Notes: generated by a model from the sequence alone, not told the origin. 44,625 nucleotides of DNA from Bacillus coahuilensis m4-4 (GCF_000171615.1 NZ_ABFU01000009.1:1-44625); one strand, 5' to 3'. Shown: positions 16,731 to 28,461, numbered from the stretch's first letter. Numbers and translations are program-made.

Positions 16731-18884
16731 ATGAAGACATTAGTACTAGCCGAAAAGCCATCTGTTGGTCGTGACATTGCAAAGGTACTGGGATGCACGA
16801 ATGGCGGGAATGGATTTTTAGAAGGATCAAATTATATCGTAACATGGGCGCTTGGCCATTTAGTTACCTTAGCTGACCCTGAAGCTTACGATCAAAAATA
16901 TAAAACCTGGAATATAGAAGATTTACCTATGCTGCCTTCGTCACTACGCTTAGTGACGATTAAGAAGACGGGCAAGCAATTCTCTACGGTCAAAGCACAG
17001 TTACATCGTAAGGATGTGAAAGACATCGTTATTGCTACAGATGCCGGGCGAGAAGGAGAGCTTGTGGCCAGGTGGATTCTAGATAAAGTTAAAATAGCCA
17101 AGCCCGTCAAACGTTTGTGGATATCATCTGTTACAGATCAAGCGATTAAGAAGGGATTTGAGCAGTTAAAAGATGGACGCGACTATCAGAACCTCTATCA
17201 TTCAGCTGTGGCAAGAGCAGAAGCGGATTGGTACGTGGGACTAAATGCTACAAGAGCCCTAACCGTGAAGCATAATGCTCAGTTGTCATGCGGACGTGTA
17301 CAAACGCCAACCCTTGCGATGATTGCACAAAGAGATCAGGAAATACGTTCGTTTAATCCCACTCCATTTTACGAATTATCCGTAGTGCTAGACGGAGTGA
17401 CGTTTAAATGGCAAGATGGTAAAAATCAATCAACTCGAAGCTTTCATAAAGAACGGATAGAAGCTCTTTTAACCAAATTGAAGGGAAAAGAAGCAACCAT
17501 ACAGTCCCTCCAACGCAAAGAGAAGAAACAGTATGCACCAAATCTTTATGACTTAACAGAGCTTCAGCGAGATGCTCACAAGCGATTTGGATTCTCTGCG
17601 AAAGAAACGTTATCCACATTACAAAGATTATATGAACAACATAAGGCCGTGACGTATCCTAGAACAGATTCAACGTATTTAACTTCTGATTTAGTGGACA
17701 CGTTAGGAGAACGAGTTTCCGCTTGTTCTGGAATAAAAGAATATCGACCATACACATCAAAAATTAAGGGACCGTTCAAGCTAGGAAAACAATATGTGAA
17801 CGATGCTCTTGTGTCAGATCACCATGCAATTATCCCAACAGAAGTGACCCCAATAGAGTCCAAGCTTTCGGATAAGGAACGCAAAATTTACGATCTTGTC
17901 GTGACTAGATTTTTAAGTATTTTACTGCCTCCGTACCGATATGAGGAAGTGAAAGCTACACTTGCTATAGACGGGGAAACCTTTATCGCTAAGGAAACGA
18001 AAGATATCTCATTAGGGTTTAAGGTTATAACATCCACCTCTACTCAAACTCCTTCAGCGTTTACTTGGAATGAAGGCGACCGCGCTAAGAGCATCATCGT
18101 ACACATGACAGAAGGGCAAACGGAGCCTCCAGCCCCCTATAATGAGGGGACTCTATTAACCGCTATGGAGAACCCAACGGGAAACATCGAGGATAAGGAA
18201 TTAAAAGAGACATTGTCCAAAACAGGTGGACTCGGAACAGTAGCAACGAGAGCGGACATTATTGAGAAGCTTTTCAACTCGTTTTTAATTGAAAAGCGAG
18301 GAAATAGTATATTCCCAACTTCTAAAGGGAAACAGCTGTTGCAGCTAGCTCCTGAAAAATTAACGTCTCCCGTTCTTACAGCTGAATGGGAATTAAAGCT
18401 TGAAGCGATTGCTAAAGGAAAGCTAAAAATATCACAGTTTATGAATGAAATCAAAGAATATACAGAAGAAGCTGTTGCAGAAATAAAGAAGAGTAACGAG
18501 AAATTTAAACATGATAACGTGACAGGATCAAAGTGTCCAGAGTGTAATAGCCTTCTTCTTGAAATTAACGGCAAGAACGGAAAGATTCACGTGTGTCAGG
18601 ATCGAAATTGTGGATATAAGAAAAACATTGCCAAGAAAACGAATGCACGATGTCCACAGTGTAAGAAAAAGCTTGAACTGCGCGGGGAAGGCGACGGACA
18701 AATCTTTGTGTGCACATGTGGTCACCGAGAAAAACTTTCGGCCTTTCAAAAGCGTAAGAAGAATAGCTCTAACTCTAAAGCAACCAAACGTGACGTCAAT
18801 CAATTTATGAAAAAGCAAGATAGCGAGCCTGTGAACACAGCGCTAGCGGATGCTTTAGCTAAACTGAAGCTAGACAATAAGTAA
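16731..18884 (+). CDS. topB: DNA topoisomerase III
   Basis: This is a type IA topoisomerase of 717 residues, close to Bacillus TopB. It starts with the TOPRIM domain (MKTLVLAEKPSVGRDIAKVLG, and DAGREGELVARWI carrying the acidic metal ligands). The active-site Tyr is about residue 309 in VTYPRTDSTYL. The central barrel has GRVQTPTLAMIAQRD. The C-terminus has Cys-rich zinc ribbons (CPECNSLLLE ... CQDRNCGY, CPQCKKKLELR ... CTCGH) and a basic tail. It cuts and passes single DNA strands, resolving recombination and replication intermediates. It is not in an operon with its neighbours. Confidence 0.97.
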   Translation: MKTLVLAEKPSVGRDIAKVLGCTNGGNGFLEGSNYIVTWALGHLVTLADPEAYDQKYKTWNIEDLPMLPSSLRLVTIKKTGKQFSTVKAQLHRKDVKDIVIATDAGREGELVARWILDKVKIAKPVKRLWISSVTDQAIKKGFEQLKDGRDYQNLYHSAVARAEADWYVGLNATRALTVKHNAQLSCGRVQTPTLAMIAQRDQEIRSFNPTPFYELSVVLDGVTFKWQDGKNQSTRSFHKERIEALLTKLKGKEATIQSLQRKEKKQYAPNLYDLTELQRDAHKRFGFSAKETLSTLQRLYEQHKAVTYPRTDSTYLTSDLVDTLGERVSACSGIKEYRPYTSKIKGPFKLGKQYVNDALVSDHHAIIPTEVTPIESKLSDKERKIYDLVVTRFLSILLPPYRYEEVKATLAIDGETFIAKETKDISLGFKVITSTSTQTPSAFTWNEGDRAKSIIVHMTEGQTEPPAPYNEGTLLTAMENPTGNIEDKELKETLSKTGGLGTVATRADIIEKLFNSFLIEKRGNSIFPTSKGKQLLQLAPEKLTSPVLTAEWELKLEAIAKGKLKISQFMNEIKEYTEEAVAEIKKSNEKFKHDNVTGSKCPECNSLLLEINGKNGKIHVCQDRNCGYKKNIAKKTNARCPQCKKKLELRGEGDGQIFVCTCGHREKLSAFQKRKKNSSNSKATKRDVNQFMKKQDSEPVNTALADALAKLKLDNK

Positions 18885-19207
18885 GACCCTCTCTGCAGTG
18901 TACCACGAAGAGAAAAGTCTTCTGATGAAATCTAGCAGTGTGGAATGTAAGTCGGTGAAACACCTATCGTCGACTAGAGCAAAGTAAAGAAGAAGGTAGA
19001 TCTAAACGGTAGTGAAGATCTGCCTTCTTTTTTGTTTACCCACAACTTATCCACACTAGTAAAAGAATTTTTCTAATTCTGAGCTAATCCCATCAAAGTA
19101 GGGAATTCTAATAAGTAATTCACTGGCATGTATTTTAATAAAAGAGGGTAAAGAATATAAAATATAGTCTGCGTCTTTTCATGAGTGAAAATTAAGGGGG
19201 GGAAGGA
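18885..19207 (+). other. Intergenic region with foldable segment between topB and antiporter
   Basis: This stretch of about 320 bases has no gene. From about 18930 to 18978 it can fold: TCTAG (18931) pairs with CTAGA (18974), GTCG with CGAC, and GGTG-AAA-CACC (18954-18964) forms an inner hairpin. A strong terminator follows at 18990-19034. The right part (19035-19200) is AT-rich leader DNA for the antiporter gene. The folded part could be a small RNA or an attenuating leader; no known riboswitch class is recognised. Confidence 0.35.
18990..19034 (+). terminator. Strong intrinsic terminator downstream of topB
   Basis: AAGAAGGTAGATCT (18990-19003) pairs with AGATCTGCCTTCTT (19016-19029), with one G-U pair, followed by a T run. 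Confidence 0.9.
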
Positions 19208-21056
19208 ATGCTAGATTCTACATTATTTCAATTGATGGTAATTGGTTTTTTGGGAGTAGCCTCGCAGTGGATTGCCTGGAGATTTAAACTTCCAGCTATC
19301 GTGGTCATGTCGATTGCTGGGTTGTTAATTGGTCCATTTTTAGGTTTGATCGTCCCTAAAGATGTTTTTGGAGATATATACAAGCCCATTATATCGATTG
19401 CGGTTGCCATTATATTATTTGAGGGAAGTTTAAATTTAAATTTCAAAGAGATACGTGGGTTGAGTCGGCCTGTATTTCGAATTAGCACAGTTGGAGCACT
19501 CATTGCCTGGATTCTTGGGTCGCTCGCAGCTCATTATGTAGCAGGTCTTTCGTGGGCTGTTTCGTTTGTGATAGGTGGACTCTACATTGTAACGGGACCT
19601 ACGGTTATTCTTCCTCTTTTACGGCAAGGAAAGTTAAAGCCAAGACCGGCAACGATTTTAAAATGGGAAGGAATCATTGTAGATCCTCTTGGTGCCTTGC
19701 TTGCCGTTTTTGCGTTTGAATTTATTAAGGCATTTTCTACTGGTGAAAACACACCCGTTGTTTTTTTTAGTCTTTATTCTGGCAAGCTTATTTGCTGTCA
19801 TGCTTGGAATTTTTATAGGATGGCTTGTAGGCTGGATGTTTGAAAAAGGTCATGTTCCTGAGTTCTTAAAATCACCGATTGTGTTTTCACTCGTGATTTT
19901 ATGTTTTACGATTGCAGATGAAGTCACCCACGAGACAGGTCTTTTAGCCGTTACAACGATGGGGATTACACTTGCGAACATGAAGTTATCGTCTATAGAG
20001 GATATGAGGCATTTCAAAGAGAATATTAGTATATTATTGATCTCTACCATATTCGTCATGCTGACCGCCTCTCTTAGCTTAGATACACTCATTAACGTAT
20101 TAAATATAAATATAATTGGTTTTGTGTTATTGATGATGTTTGCGGTTAGGCCGTTATCTATTTGGTTATCCACTATTGGTACAGATTTGTCATGGAAAGA
20201 GAAAACCTTAATTGGCTGGATTGCTCCGCGTGGTATTGTTGCCCTGACAGTTGCGAGTTATTTTGTTTCGTTATTATCAGAAGAAGGATACGGGGATGCG
20301 GAAAGGTTAATGCCTCTTACATTTGCGTTAGTATTCGCGACCGTATGTGCTCACGGATTTTCATTACGACTTGTTGCTCATAAGCTGGATTTAGCAGTAG
20401 AAAGCAAACCGGGTGTTCTCATTGTAGGTTCGAACGAATTCACTATTGAATTAGCGAAGAGCTTTGAACAACAAAATATCCACGTTCTTCTCGTTGATTC
20501 TTCGTGGGAACGATTATCTTTAGCGAGAAATCAAGGGATCCCTTTTTATCATGGAGAGATCCTTGCTGAACAAACAGAGTACAGTTTAGATATGACTCCA
20601 TACGAATATATGGTATGTGCAACAGAACTTGATTCATACAATGCTCTCGTGTGTACGAATTTTGTTCCTACGATCGGACGAAACAATCAGTATCAGATTA
20701 GTTTAAATCAACATCAATCAGAAGATGTAGGAGAACTTGTTCATACAATTGGTGGAAGGATTTTATTTGAGCCACCAACATGCTTATATGATCTTCGCAA
20801 ACTCGTTAATAGTGGTTATGTTTTACGTAAAACAAAGCTATCAGAACAGTTTACGTTTCATGATTATTTAACCAATAGGGATGATACGTCGATTCTATTG
20901 TATATCGTGAAAAGTACGGGTGAGATTCGATTCTTTACGACGGATTATGATCAGTCTGGTGAAGCGGGTGATGTGGTCGTGACATTAATGGCGCCAAGTA
21001 AGGAATTTCGTAAAATAAAGGAGAAGGTAGACGAGCAAAATAATAATAGGGAGTAA
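19208..21056 (+). CDS. Cation/proton antiporter with RCK (TrkA-N-like) domain, frameshifted
   Basis: This is a CPA1/NhaP-type Na+(K+)/H+ antiporter of about 615 residues once joined. The N-terminal 400 residues are polytopic (start MLDSTLFQLMVIGFLGVASQWIAWRF, then ILFEGSLNLNFKEI and GPTVILPLLRQGK, all typical of CPA1). The C-terminal cytoplasmic part is a nucleotide-binding RCK-like domain (KPGVLIVGSNEFTIELAKSFEQ) that could gate transport. A run of eight T (19761-19768) breaks the frame; seven T would join TPVV to FLVFILASLFAVMLG. Both halves are conserved, so this is probably a sequencing insertion. The start has AAGGGGGGGAAGG upstream. The AlkD gene follows within 20 nt. Confidence 0.85.
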
Positions 21057-21074
21057 GTTGGGGGAATGAAGGCA

Positions 21075-21746
21075 ATGAGCCGTTATGCTGCAGATTTAGT
21101 GATGTTTTTTAGGGAACACGAAAATCGAGAACTTGCGGGTCCAATGGAAGCGTACATGAGAAACCACTTTCCATTTTTGGGGATCAAAACACCAGAGCGA
21201 AAGCAACTATTACGAGAATATATCCAAATGAAAGGAAAACCGCAGCAAGAGGATTTAGAAGAATTGGTGACCACTCTATGGAGTCAACCCGAACGAGAAT
21301 TTCAATATATCGCTCTTACCTTCATGGATAAGCTAATTAAACAAGCCTCACCCAATTTTCTACAAGTGATCGAAGAATTAATTGGCACAAAATCATGGTG
21401 GGATACGATTGATCATTTAGCTTCCAATACAGTAGGGGTTATGTATACATTATATCCAGAGGAAACGGAACGATATATTCAAAAGTGGATCGTTTCTGAA
21501 AATATATGGTATAACCGAATAGCTATTTTGTATCAACTCAAATACAAGGAGAATACAGATGAAACGAAGCTATATGAGTTTATCAATCAGCATAAGGATT
21601 CCTCTGAATTCTTCATCCAAAAAGCAATAGGGTGGGCATTAAGAGAATATAGTAAGACGAACCCAGAAAGTGTAAAGGATTTCATTGAACAAACGGACTT
21701 AGCTCCTTTAAGTAGACGAGAAGGGCTAAAGATTATACAAAAATGA
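21075..21746 (+). CDS. AlkD-like DNA alkylation repair enzyme
   Basis: This is a HEAT-like-repeat DNA glycosylase of the AlkC/AlkD family, about 223 residues, which removes N3- and N7-alkylated purines. It aligns by pattern with Bacillus cereus AlkD: PMEAYMRNHFPFLGIKTPERKQLL, then SWWDTIDHLAS with the Trp and catalytic Asp. NIWYNRIAILYQL carries the Arg, and IGWALREYSK carries the third aromatic. ATG 21075 is chosen, with GGGGG 10 nt upstream; ATG 21066 is only 1 nt from that site. It starts 18 nt after the antiporter stop, so they are likely cotranscribed, though a functional link is not obvious. Confidence 0.9.
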   Translation: MSRYAADLVMFFREHENRELAGPMEAYMRNHFPFLGIKTPERKQLLREYIQMKGKPQQEDLEELVTTLWSQPEREFQYIALTFMDKLIKQASPNFLQVIEELIGTKSWWDTIDHLASNTVGVMYTLYPEETERYIQKWIVSENIWYNRIAILYQLKYKENTDETKLYEFINQHKDSSEFFIQKAIGWALREYSKTNPESVKDFIEQTDLAPLSRREGLKIIQK

Positions 21747-21776
21747 ACTGTCCAGTAGGGGCAGTTCGTTTTTGTA
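21747..21776 (+). terminator. Terminator of the AlkD-like gene
   Basis: GAACTGTCC pairs with GGGGCAGTTC around AGTA, then GTTTTTG. Confidence 0.85.
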
Positions 21777-21780
21777 GAAG

Positions 21781-21816
21781 TAAAAAAAGGTGCATATCTT
21801 GATTCTTGATATGCAC
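21781..21816 (-). terminator. Terminator of the lactate permease gene
   Basis: On the minus strand GTGCATATC pairs with GATATGCAC around a short loop, followed by CTTTTTTTA. It directly faces the AlkD terminator. Confidence 0.9.
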
Positions 21817-21828
21817 ATTTATTCTGAT

Positions 21829-23469
21829 CTAAAGCAATAGAAACCCAATCACACCAGCTAATCCCGCATAGAAAACCATCGGCACAAGGGTCATTCGAAT
21901 AATCGTGCCTTCCTTTCCTACCATGTTCACGACAGAAGCAGCGGCCACAACGTTGAGTACACAAATCATATTCCCTGAGTTGGCCCCTAACACTTGGAGT
22001 GCTAAAATAACCTGTGGATTAGCAGCAATCTGGTCAGCGACACTGAACTGAAATAAGGAGAACATCATATTACTAAAGGTTGCACTACCGGATATGAAAG
22101 AACCAAGAGCCCCTATTAACGGAGCAACAAATGGCCATCCGTCTCCTACCGTATGAGAGACAAGACCAGCAAGCTCCATCGGCATACTCATCAGGCCACT
22201 TTCGTTGATACCAGAGTTGATAAAGATTCGTACCATCGGAACAGCGGTTCCAAGTGCTATGGCGCTCCCTACCATTGTCATGGCAGATTCTTTCACCGTC
22301 TTCACAACGAGTTCCCTTTTCATTTTATGAATCAGGATCGTTAAAAGAATAACAACAATAAAGATCGTTCCTGGTAAATAGAACGGCTCAAATGATGTAC
22401 TGATGTTCGTACCAAGAATGTTGCTCCATCCAACCTTAACAGAGCGAAGCCATTCTTTTAGAGGAAGTACATTTAATCTTGTGAGCACAAGGAACAGAGC
22501 AACTAGAATATAAGGAAGCCATGCTTTCCAAAGAGGCATTCCTGCTTTTAATACTTCTGCATTTCGTACGGTTTTCTTAGGAGAGCTAGTGAAATCCCAA
22601 GCTTCTTTCGGTAAAAGGAATCCTTTTTTTGCAGCCGGAACGACAATAGCAAGTCCGACGAGTCCACCAATGATGGACGGGAATTCAGGTCCGAGAAGAT
22701 TTGCCACTAAAAACGCAGGAATGGTAAAGCTTAGCCCCGCAAAGATAGCAAACGGTGTGATTTGAAGTCCTTCCTTCCACGATTTGTTTTCACCGAAGAA
22801 TCGTGTAAGCATCGCGACTAAAATAACCGGCATAAACGTACCAATAAATAGATCAATAAACACCGCAGTACTTGCAATACTTTGAATATAATCTAAAATG
22901 GATTGATCCCCAAGAGCTTGCTGAACACTAGGTGCTAATGCAGAACCTTCATTGAGTCCTTCTTTTACTCCAACAATCATCGGTGTACCAACAGCACCAA
23001 ATGATACAGGAGAGCTATCAGCAATAAGAGCGAGAGAAACAGCAGCAAGGGGTGGAAATCCTAGAGCAACTAATAAGGGAGCACCAATGGCTGCCGGTGT
23101 ACCAAAACCAGCGGCTCCTTCAATGAATGCACCAAACAACCATGCGATAATTAATAGTTGAACGCGTCTGTCCTCCGAAATAGAAGAGAAACCGGCACGA
23201 ATGCTATCAAGGGCACCACTATTTGTTAACGTATTCAGGAGAAGAATGGCTCCAAAGACAATCCATAAGATGGAGATACTGATAATAATTCCTTCAATAG
23301 AGGCTGCTGCCACCTGTATAAAAGGAACTTTCCATACAAGCAAAGCGAGAACGATGGTTGCAAGCAAACTGATAGGCATTGCTCGAGTAGCAGGCATTCG
23401 TAAAATAACTAAAAAAACAAACACGGCCAAGATGGGAGTTGAAGCGGTTAACAATTCTAAAATATTCAT
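21829..23469 (-). CDS. lctP: L-lactate permease
   Basis: This is a 546-residue polytopic transporter of the LctP family that takes up lactate (and glycolate) with protons. Family hallmarks are visible: [20 protein letters not shown], the loop [47 protein letters not shown], and [19 protein letters not shown] near the C-terminus. ATG 23469 is preceded by AAGGTGATGATATC. No lactate-oxidising genes (lutABC, lldD) are adjacent. It is a single-gene unit divergent from the threonine operon. Confidence 0.95.
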   Translation of the reverse strand: MNILELLTASTPILAVFVFLVILRMPATRAMPISLLATIVLALLVWKVPFIQVAAASIEGIIISISILWIVFGAILLLNTLTNSGALDSIRAGFSSISEDRRVQLLIIAWLFGAFIEGAAGFGTPAAIGAPLLVALGFPPLAAVSLALIADSSPVSFGAVGTPMIVGVKEGLNEGSALAPSVQQALGDQSILDYIQSIASTAVFIDLFIGTFMPVILVAMLTRFFGENKSWKEGLQITPFAIFAGLSFTIPAFLVANLLGPEFPSIIGGLVGLAIVVPAAKKGFLLPKEAWDFTSSPKKTVRNAEVLKAGMPLWKAWLPYILVALFLVLTRLNVLPLKEWLRSVKVGWSNILGTNISTSFEPFYLPGTIFIVVILLTILIHKMKRELVVKTVKESAMTMVGSAIALGTAVPMVRIFINSGINESGLMSMPMELAGLVSHTVGDGWPFVAPLIGALGSFISGSATFSNMMFSLFQFSVADQIAANPQVILALQVLGANSGNMICVLNVVAAASVVNMVGKEGTIIRMTLVPMVFYAGLAGVIGFLLL

Positions 23470-23599
23470 GATATCATCACCTTGTTATAGGATATGTACC
23501 TATAGTATAAATTATTATGCTCACTAATTCACAAACAAATAGTGACAAAAGTTTTACAATTAACCACACTGAGTATACTAAAAATAGGAAGAGGATGTT

Positions 23600-23628
23600 T
23601 TGTCCATGATGAGTAAACATGTTATAGT
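23600..23628 (+). promoter_or_regulatory. Sigma-A promoter of the kbl-threonine dehydrogenase operon
   Basis: TTGTCC (23600-23605) and TATAGT (23623-23628) are separated by exactly 17 bp, about 90 bp before the kbl start. Confidence 0.6.
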
Positions 23629-23715
23629 ATTAGTAAAAGAAACTAGTGAAAATAAACCAATAGTGTGCGTCTGAGAAATACAATTGTTTGCAAAAATGAA
23701 TGGGAGGATAACAAA

Positions 23716-24906
23716 ATGACAACAACTCTTGAGCAATTTTTAAATGAAAATTTGTCTTCATTAAAAGACCAAGGACTTTATAATGAGATTGATCCAGTAG
23801 AAGGTCCAAATGGTCCCCTTATTACGATTGGTGGAAAAAAACATATTAACTTATCTTCAAACAACTACTTAGGGCTAGCGACAGACTCTCGTCTAAAGGA
23901 AGTGGCCAAAGCCGCAGTGGATCATTACGGTGTGGGAGCAGGTGCTGTTCGTACCATTAACGGTACGCTAGACATACATATCAAATTAGAAGAAACCATT
24001 GCAACGTTCAAAGGTACAGAGGCAGCTATTGCCTATCAATCAGGGTTTAACTGTAATATGGCAGCCATCTCAGCTGTTATGGACAAACATGATGCTATTT
24101 TATCAGATGAATTAAACCATGCTTCCATTATTGATGGCTGTCGATTGTCTAAAGCGAAAGTCATTCGTTTTAACCACTCAGATATGGAAGATCTTCGTTC
24201 TAAAGCGAAAGAAGCAACGGAATCTGGTCTTTATAATAAAGTGATGGTCATTACAGATGGAGTCTTCTCCATGGACGGAGATATTGCGAAGCTTCCGGAA
24301 ATTGTTGACATCGCTGAAGAATTTAATTTAATCACGTATGTAGACGATGCACATGGTTCAGGTGTCCTTGGAAAGGGTGCTGGAACGGTTAAGCACTTTG
24401 GATTATCTGATCGAGTTGATTTCCAAATTGGAACACTTTCAAAAGCCATCGGTGTAGTTGGTGGATATGTAGCCGGTAAGCATGATTTAATCGACTGGCT
24501 AAAGGTACGTTCACGTCCGTTCCTATTCTCAACGGCCCTAACGCCAGCTGATGTAACAGCGTGTACACGGGCAATCGAAATTTTAATGGAATCAACGGAA
24601 CTACATGACAAGCTTTGGGAAAACGGAGATTATTTAAAAGCCGGACTTAAGAAGCTAGGCTTTAATATTGGAGAAAGTGAAACGCCAATTACTCCATGTA
24701 TCGTTGGAGACGAAAAGCTTACCCAAACTTTTAGTAAGCGTCTAATCGAAGAGGGTGTCTACGCAAAATCGATCGTATTCCCAACGGTACCAAAAGGAAC
24801 AGGACGAGTTCGTAATATGCCAACAGCAGCGCACACAAAAGAAATGCTAGATGAAGCCATTTTAATATATGAAAAAGTAGGAAAAGAACTAGGAATTCTT
24901 TCTTAA
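23716..24906 (+). CDS. kbl: Glycine C-acetyltransferase (2-amino-3-ketobutyrate CoA ligase)
   Basis: This is a PLP-dependent alpha-oxoamine synthase of 396 residues. It cleaves 2-amino-3-ketobutyrate with CoA to glycine and acetyl-CoA. NNYLGLA and [22 protein letters not shown] lie near the N-terminus. [17 protein letters not shown] has the Asp/His that hold the cofactor, and the PLP lysine is about K243 in [17 protein letters not shown]. The start is ATG 23716, with GGGAGG upstream. It is followed 28 nt later by an SDR threonine dehydrogenase, so the two-gene operon breaks threonine down to glycine. Confidence 0.95.
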   Translation: MTTTLEQFLNENLSSLKDQGLYNEIDPVEGPNGPLITIGGKKHINLSSNNYLGLATDSRLKEVAKAAVDHYGVGAGAVRTINGTLDIHIKLEETIATFKGTEAAIAYQSGFNCNMAAISAVMDKHDAILSDELNHASIIDGCRLSKAKVIRFNHSDMEDLRSKAKEATESGLYNKVMVITDGVFSMDGDIAKLPEIVDIAEEFNLITYVDDAHGSGVLGKGAGTVKHFGLSDRVDFQIGTLSKAIGVVGGYVAGKHDLIDWLKVRSRPFLFSTALTPADVTACTRAIEILMESTELHDKLWENGDYLKAGLKKLGFNIGESETPITPCIVGDEKLTQTFSKRLIEEGVYAKSIVFPTVPKGTGRVRNMPTAAHTKEMLDEAILIYEKVGKELGILS

Positions 24907-24934
24907 TTTAAGAGAGCATCAGGGGGAAAGTAAC

Positions 24935-25882
24935 GTGAAAAAAATATTAATAACAGGTGCGCTTGGTCAAATTGGATCGGAGCTTGTCGTAAAATTACGA
25001 CAAGAATATGGAATAGACAATGTCATTGCTACAGATATTCGTGAAACCGATAGCCCAGTGGTCACCGAAGGAATCTTTGAACTATTAAATGTGATGGATT
25101 ATGAGAAAATGCTCGAGCTTGCGAAGAAGTATGAAGTAGATACGATTATGCATCTAGCTGCTCTATTATCAGCAACAGCAGAAGCGAAACCACTCCTTGC
25201 ATGGAACTTAAATATGGGAGGGCTAGTGAACGCTCTTGAAGTAGCGAGAGAATGTAACCTACAGTTCTTCACACCGAGTTCAATCGGAGCGTTTGGTCCA
25301 TCTACACCAAAGGATCAAACACCACAAGACACCATTCAACGCCCAACCACGATGTATGGTGTGAATAAAGTAGCTGGCGAATTGCTATGTGATTACTATT
25401 ACGAGAAATTTGGAGTAGACACCCGTGGAGTACGTTTCCCTGGTTTGATTTCGTATGTGGCACCTCCGGGCGGGGGAACAACGGATTATGCAGTGGAGAT
25501 TTACTATGAAGCATGGAAGAACGGTCGTTATACTTCTTATATTGCTGAAGGTACGTATATGGATATGATGTATATGCCAGACGCCTTGCAAGCCATTGTA
25601 GATTTGATGGAAGCAGATCCAACCAAGCTAAAGCACCGCAATGCGTTTAACGTGACGGCAATGAGCTTCGAACCGGAGCAAATAGCAGCTTCTATTAAAA
25701 AGGTGATACCTGAGTTTGAAATGGATTATCATGTGGACCCTGTCAGACAGACAATTGCCAACAGCTGGCCGAACTCCATTGATGCCACAGCAGCGAAAGA
25801 AGAATGGGGCTTCCACGCGACGTACGATTTAGATAAAATGACAGAAGATATGCTTGAAAAGCTGAAGGTAAAGTTAGGATAA
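24935..25882 (+). CDS. L-threonine 3-dehydrogenase, short-chain (epimerase-like) type
   Basis: This is an NAD-dependent enzyme of 315 residues that oxidises threonine to 2-amino-3-ketobutyrate, the substrate of the upstream Kbl. The Rossmann motif GALGQIG is at residues 8-14, [13 protein letters not shown] carries the Ser, and [10 protein letters not shown] carries the Tyr/Lys pair. The segment [29 protein letters not shown] is characteristic of SDR-type threonine dehydrogenases, not the zinc type found in B. subtilis. The GTG start at 24935 follows GGGGGAAAG. It is the second gene of the operon and ends in a strong terminator. Confidence 0.92.
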   Translation: MKKILITGALGQIGSELVVKLRQEYGIDNVIATDIRETDSPVVTEGIFELLNVMDYEKMLELAKKYEVDTIMHLAALLSATAEAKPLLAWNLNMGGLVNALEVARECNLQFFTPSSIGAFGPSTPKDQTPQDTIQRPTTMYGVNKVAGELLCDYYYEKFGVDTRGVRFPGLISYVAPPGGGTTDYAVEIYYEAWKNGRYTSYIAEGTYMDMMYMPDALQAIVDLMEADPTKLKHRNAFNVTAMSFEPEQIAASIKKVIPEFEMDYHVDPVRQTIANSWPNSIDATAAKEEWGFHATYDLDKMTEDMLEKLKVKLG

Positions 25883-25888
25883 ATAATA

Positions 25889-25922
25889 ACCTGATGGGAA
25901 GATTCTTCTCATCAGGTTTTTT
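25889..25922 (+). terminator. Terminator of the threonine operon
   Basis: AACCTGATG pairs with CATCAGGTT (25910-25918); the stem extends through GAAGA/TCTTC and is followed by TTTTTT. Confidence 0.9.
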
Positions 25923-26011
25923 AAGGTGAAATTTGTTCATTTTATACCTTTTGTTCCAATCTCTATTCCATATGGTATAATTTTTTTAAGAATATAAAGT
26001 GAGGCTTTCCT

Positions 26012-28424
26012 ATGTCTAATTCTATGCTATCATTCTATTTCCTACAATTTATGGTATCCTTAATTACCACTATCTCAGCTAGTTTTTTAGCGTTTTCAAT
26101 GATTTCACCTATTCAATCAAAAGGTGCTACTAGTTCAGCCCCCCTCCCTGAAATCATTATACCTAGCGGTATTTCTGACTTTTAATTGGAGTTTAACTCT
26201 CTACTTACTAGTTCCATCTATAACGATTAGCCGTTTATGTATCAGTTTCTTTGTCATCGGTATGACCTTCTTTTTTATTGTGAAGGGAGTATTTCGTTAT
26301 TCTCAATATCAGGCGGCTCGTGCATTTTCTTTTGTTAGTAACGGTATAGTCTTTACTCTTCTTCTCCTATTTATCTATATTGGGGGCTATCAGTTGGCTT
26401 TAGGTCAACCTCAATTTCATCCACTTAAATTTGCAGGTACCATTCTATTTATTATGGGAGCTTGCTTTCCTTTCTTTCGATACATAGCTCAGTACAAAAG
26501 AGACTACACAACCTATAGGCAAGGTAAACAATATATAACTGGTAGTCTTGTAAACGGACTTTCCTTTTCCATCCTTCCTCTACTCTCGTTGTTATCCGTA
26601 GTTCCTGATGTGCAGGTGGCTTTTTCATTTTATACCGAGAATAAGATAGGTATGATTCTTCCGTTTTTCGTTCAACTTTGTTTTATGCTTTTATCGTGGT
26701 TTATTCCTGACATCTTATCAGAAGAAACCCTACAAAAACAGTATGATCAATTAAAGGAAAGAGAAATCTGGTATCATTCGCTCTTTGAGAATAATCCGGT
26801 AGCGGTGATTACGTTCGACCATAGGGGAAATATCAAGCACACGAACCCAAAAATATTTGAATTAACGGGCTACCAAGAAGACTACGTTGTAGAACATTCT
26901 TTTAAGCCCTATGTACACCATAAGGACCACCCAATCATCTACAAAGAATTTAAAAAAGCATTAGTGGGAGTAGGTAGTAACTTTGAACTTCGATTGATCC
27001 ATCAAGATGGTAGGATTCTCCAAACGATGATTGTCATGGTTCCAGTTCTGATTGAAAATAAAGTGGTTGGAGTGCATTGTTTAGTAACGGATATTACCAC
27101 TTCAAAAGAGGCAGAAAAGAAAATTCACCATATGGCCTATCATGATGATCTAACCGGTTTACCGAACAGAAGGTATTTCGAACAAATTACGGCCGAAATT
27201 ATAAAACGACAACCTATGAAAATGGCTATTTTGTTGCTGGATTTAAATCGTTTCAAAGTGGTAAATGACACGCTTGGTCATGCCGCTGGTGATCAGCTTT
27301 TAATAGAAATAGCTAGGAGGATAGATGATAAGATTGGAGTACAAGATCATGTAGCTCGTATGAGCGGAGATGAGTTTATTCTTCTTCTTCCGACAATAAG
27401 AGGAAAAGCAGATGTCTTCCATATCGCTAACCATATCCATAAAAGCTTAGAGCAACCCATTCTCATTAATGACCACGAAATTATCACATCTACTTCCATA
27501 GGTGTGGCTATGTATCCGGATCATGGTGAAGATTTAACCACCTTACTAAAAACAGCAGATGTCGCAATGTATACGGCCAAAAAGAAAGGGGCGGCTCAGA
27601 CCTTCTTTTATTCAAATTCTTTACATGCCAAGGAAATCAACCCGATACAATTGGAAGAGGACATTCGCTCTGCCATTAAACATGAGGATTTTCTCATTTA
27701 CTACCAACCGAAATTTTCTACTATAAATGGGCGGATGATAGGTGTGGAAGCATTAGTTCGGTGGAAGCATCGACATAAAGGGATTATCTCACCAGGCCAT
27801 TTTATTCCTTTAGCAGAAGAAACAGGGCTGATTATCCCTCTTGGAGCACATGTTCTTAGAAAGGTTTGCTTAAAGCTGAAAGAGTGGGAAAGCAGAGGGC
27901 ATAAGGATATAATTGTTTCAGTAAACGTCTCATCTAGACAGTTTCATGATGACCACTTCCTCCAAACAGTTCGAGACATTCTAATCGAAACCGGTGTAAA
28001 TCCCAGGCAGATAGAATTAGAAATTACCGAGTCCACTGCAATGGAGCAGGTGTACAGAGCGGAAAGAATCCTAAAGGAACTATCGGAATTAGGCATTACG
28101 ATTACAATTGATGATTTTGGTATTGAATATAGTTCATTAAATTATTTGAAGAAATTTGCCGTAGATACACTTAAAGTAGATAAAAGCTTTATTCGTGAGT
28201 TGCTAACCAACGAATCGAACCAAGCGATCGTGAGGGCGATAATCGTGATGGCAACGCATCTACAATTAGATCTTGTCGCAGAGGGTGTAGAGACAGAAGA
28301 ACAACTCAAGTGGCTTCAAATGAATGGATGTCAGTATGTACAAGGCTACTATTTTAGTCGTCCCATTCCTTGTGAAGAATTTGAAAAGCAATTTCTCACA
28401 CTTCATAATCTTGCATCAAGCTAA
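26012..28424 (+). CDS. Membrane-bound PAS-GGDEF-EAL c-di-GMP protein, frameshifted near the N-terminus
   Basis: This is a protein of about 803 residues with several N-terminal membrane helices, then a PAS domain (HSLFENNPVAVITFDHRGNIKHTN). The GGDEF domain has MAYHDDLTGLPNRR and the active-site loop RMSGDEF. The EAL domain has EALVRWKH, VNVSSRQF, EITES, DDFGIEYSSL, KVDKSF and AEGVETEEQ. The EAL metal and catalytic residues all look present, so phosphodiesterase activity is likely; the SGDEF loop leaves cyclase activity possible. I start at ATG 26012 (GTGAGG upstream); a run of six C (26139-26144) must lose one base to join AFSMISPIQSKGATSSAP to SLKSLYLAVFLTFNWS. A GTG at 26124 also opens the long frame, but it would cut off a membrane helix. 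Confidence 0.85.
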
Positions 28425-28461
28425 CTTTACTAGACAGCAATAGAACGTGTTTCATAGTAAA

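Noticed and set aside
18885-19035. Known riboswitch or T-box before the antiporter
   Set aside because: No match to conserved cores I know (for example c-di-GMP, SAM, fluoride, yybP or T-box); kept only as an unexplained structured region.
19761-19768. Programmed frameshifting in the antiporter and other genes
   Set aside because: The breaks need both +1 and -1 changes, occur in unrelated genes and lack slippery sites with downstream structure; homopolymer read errors explain them better.
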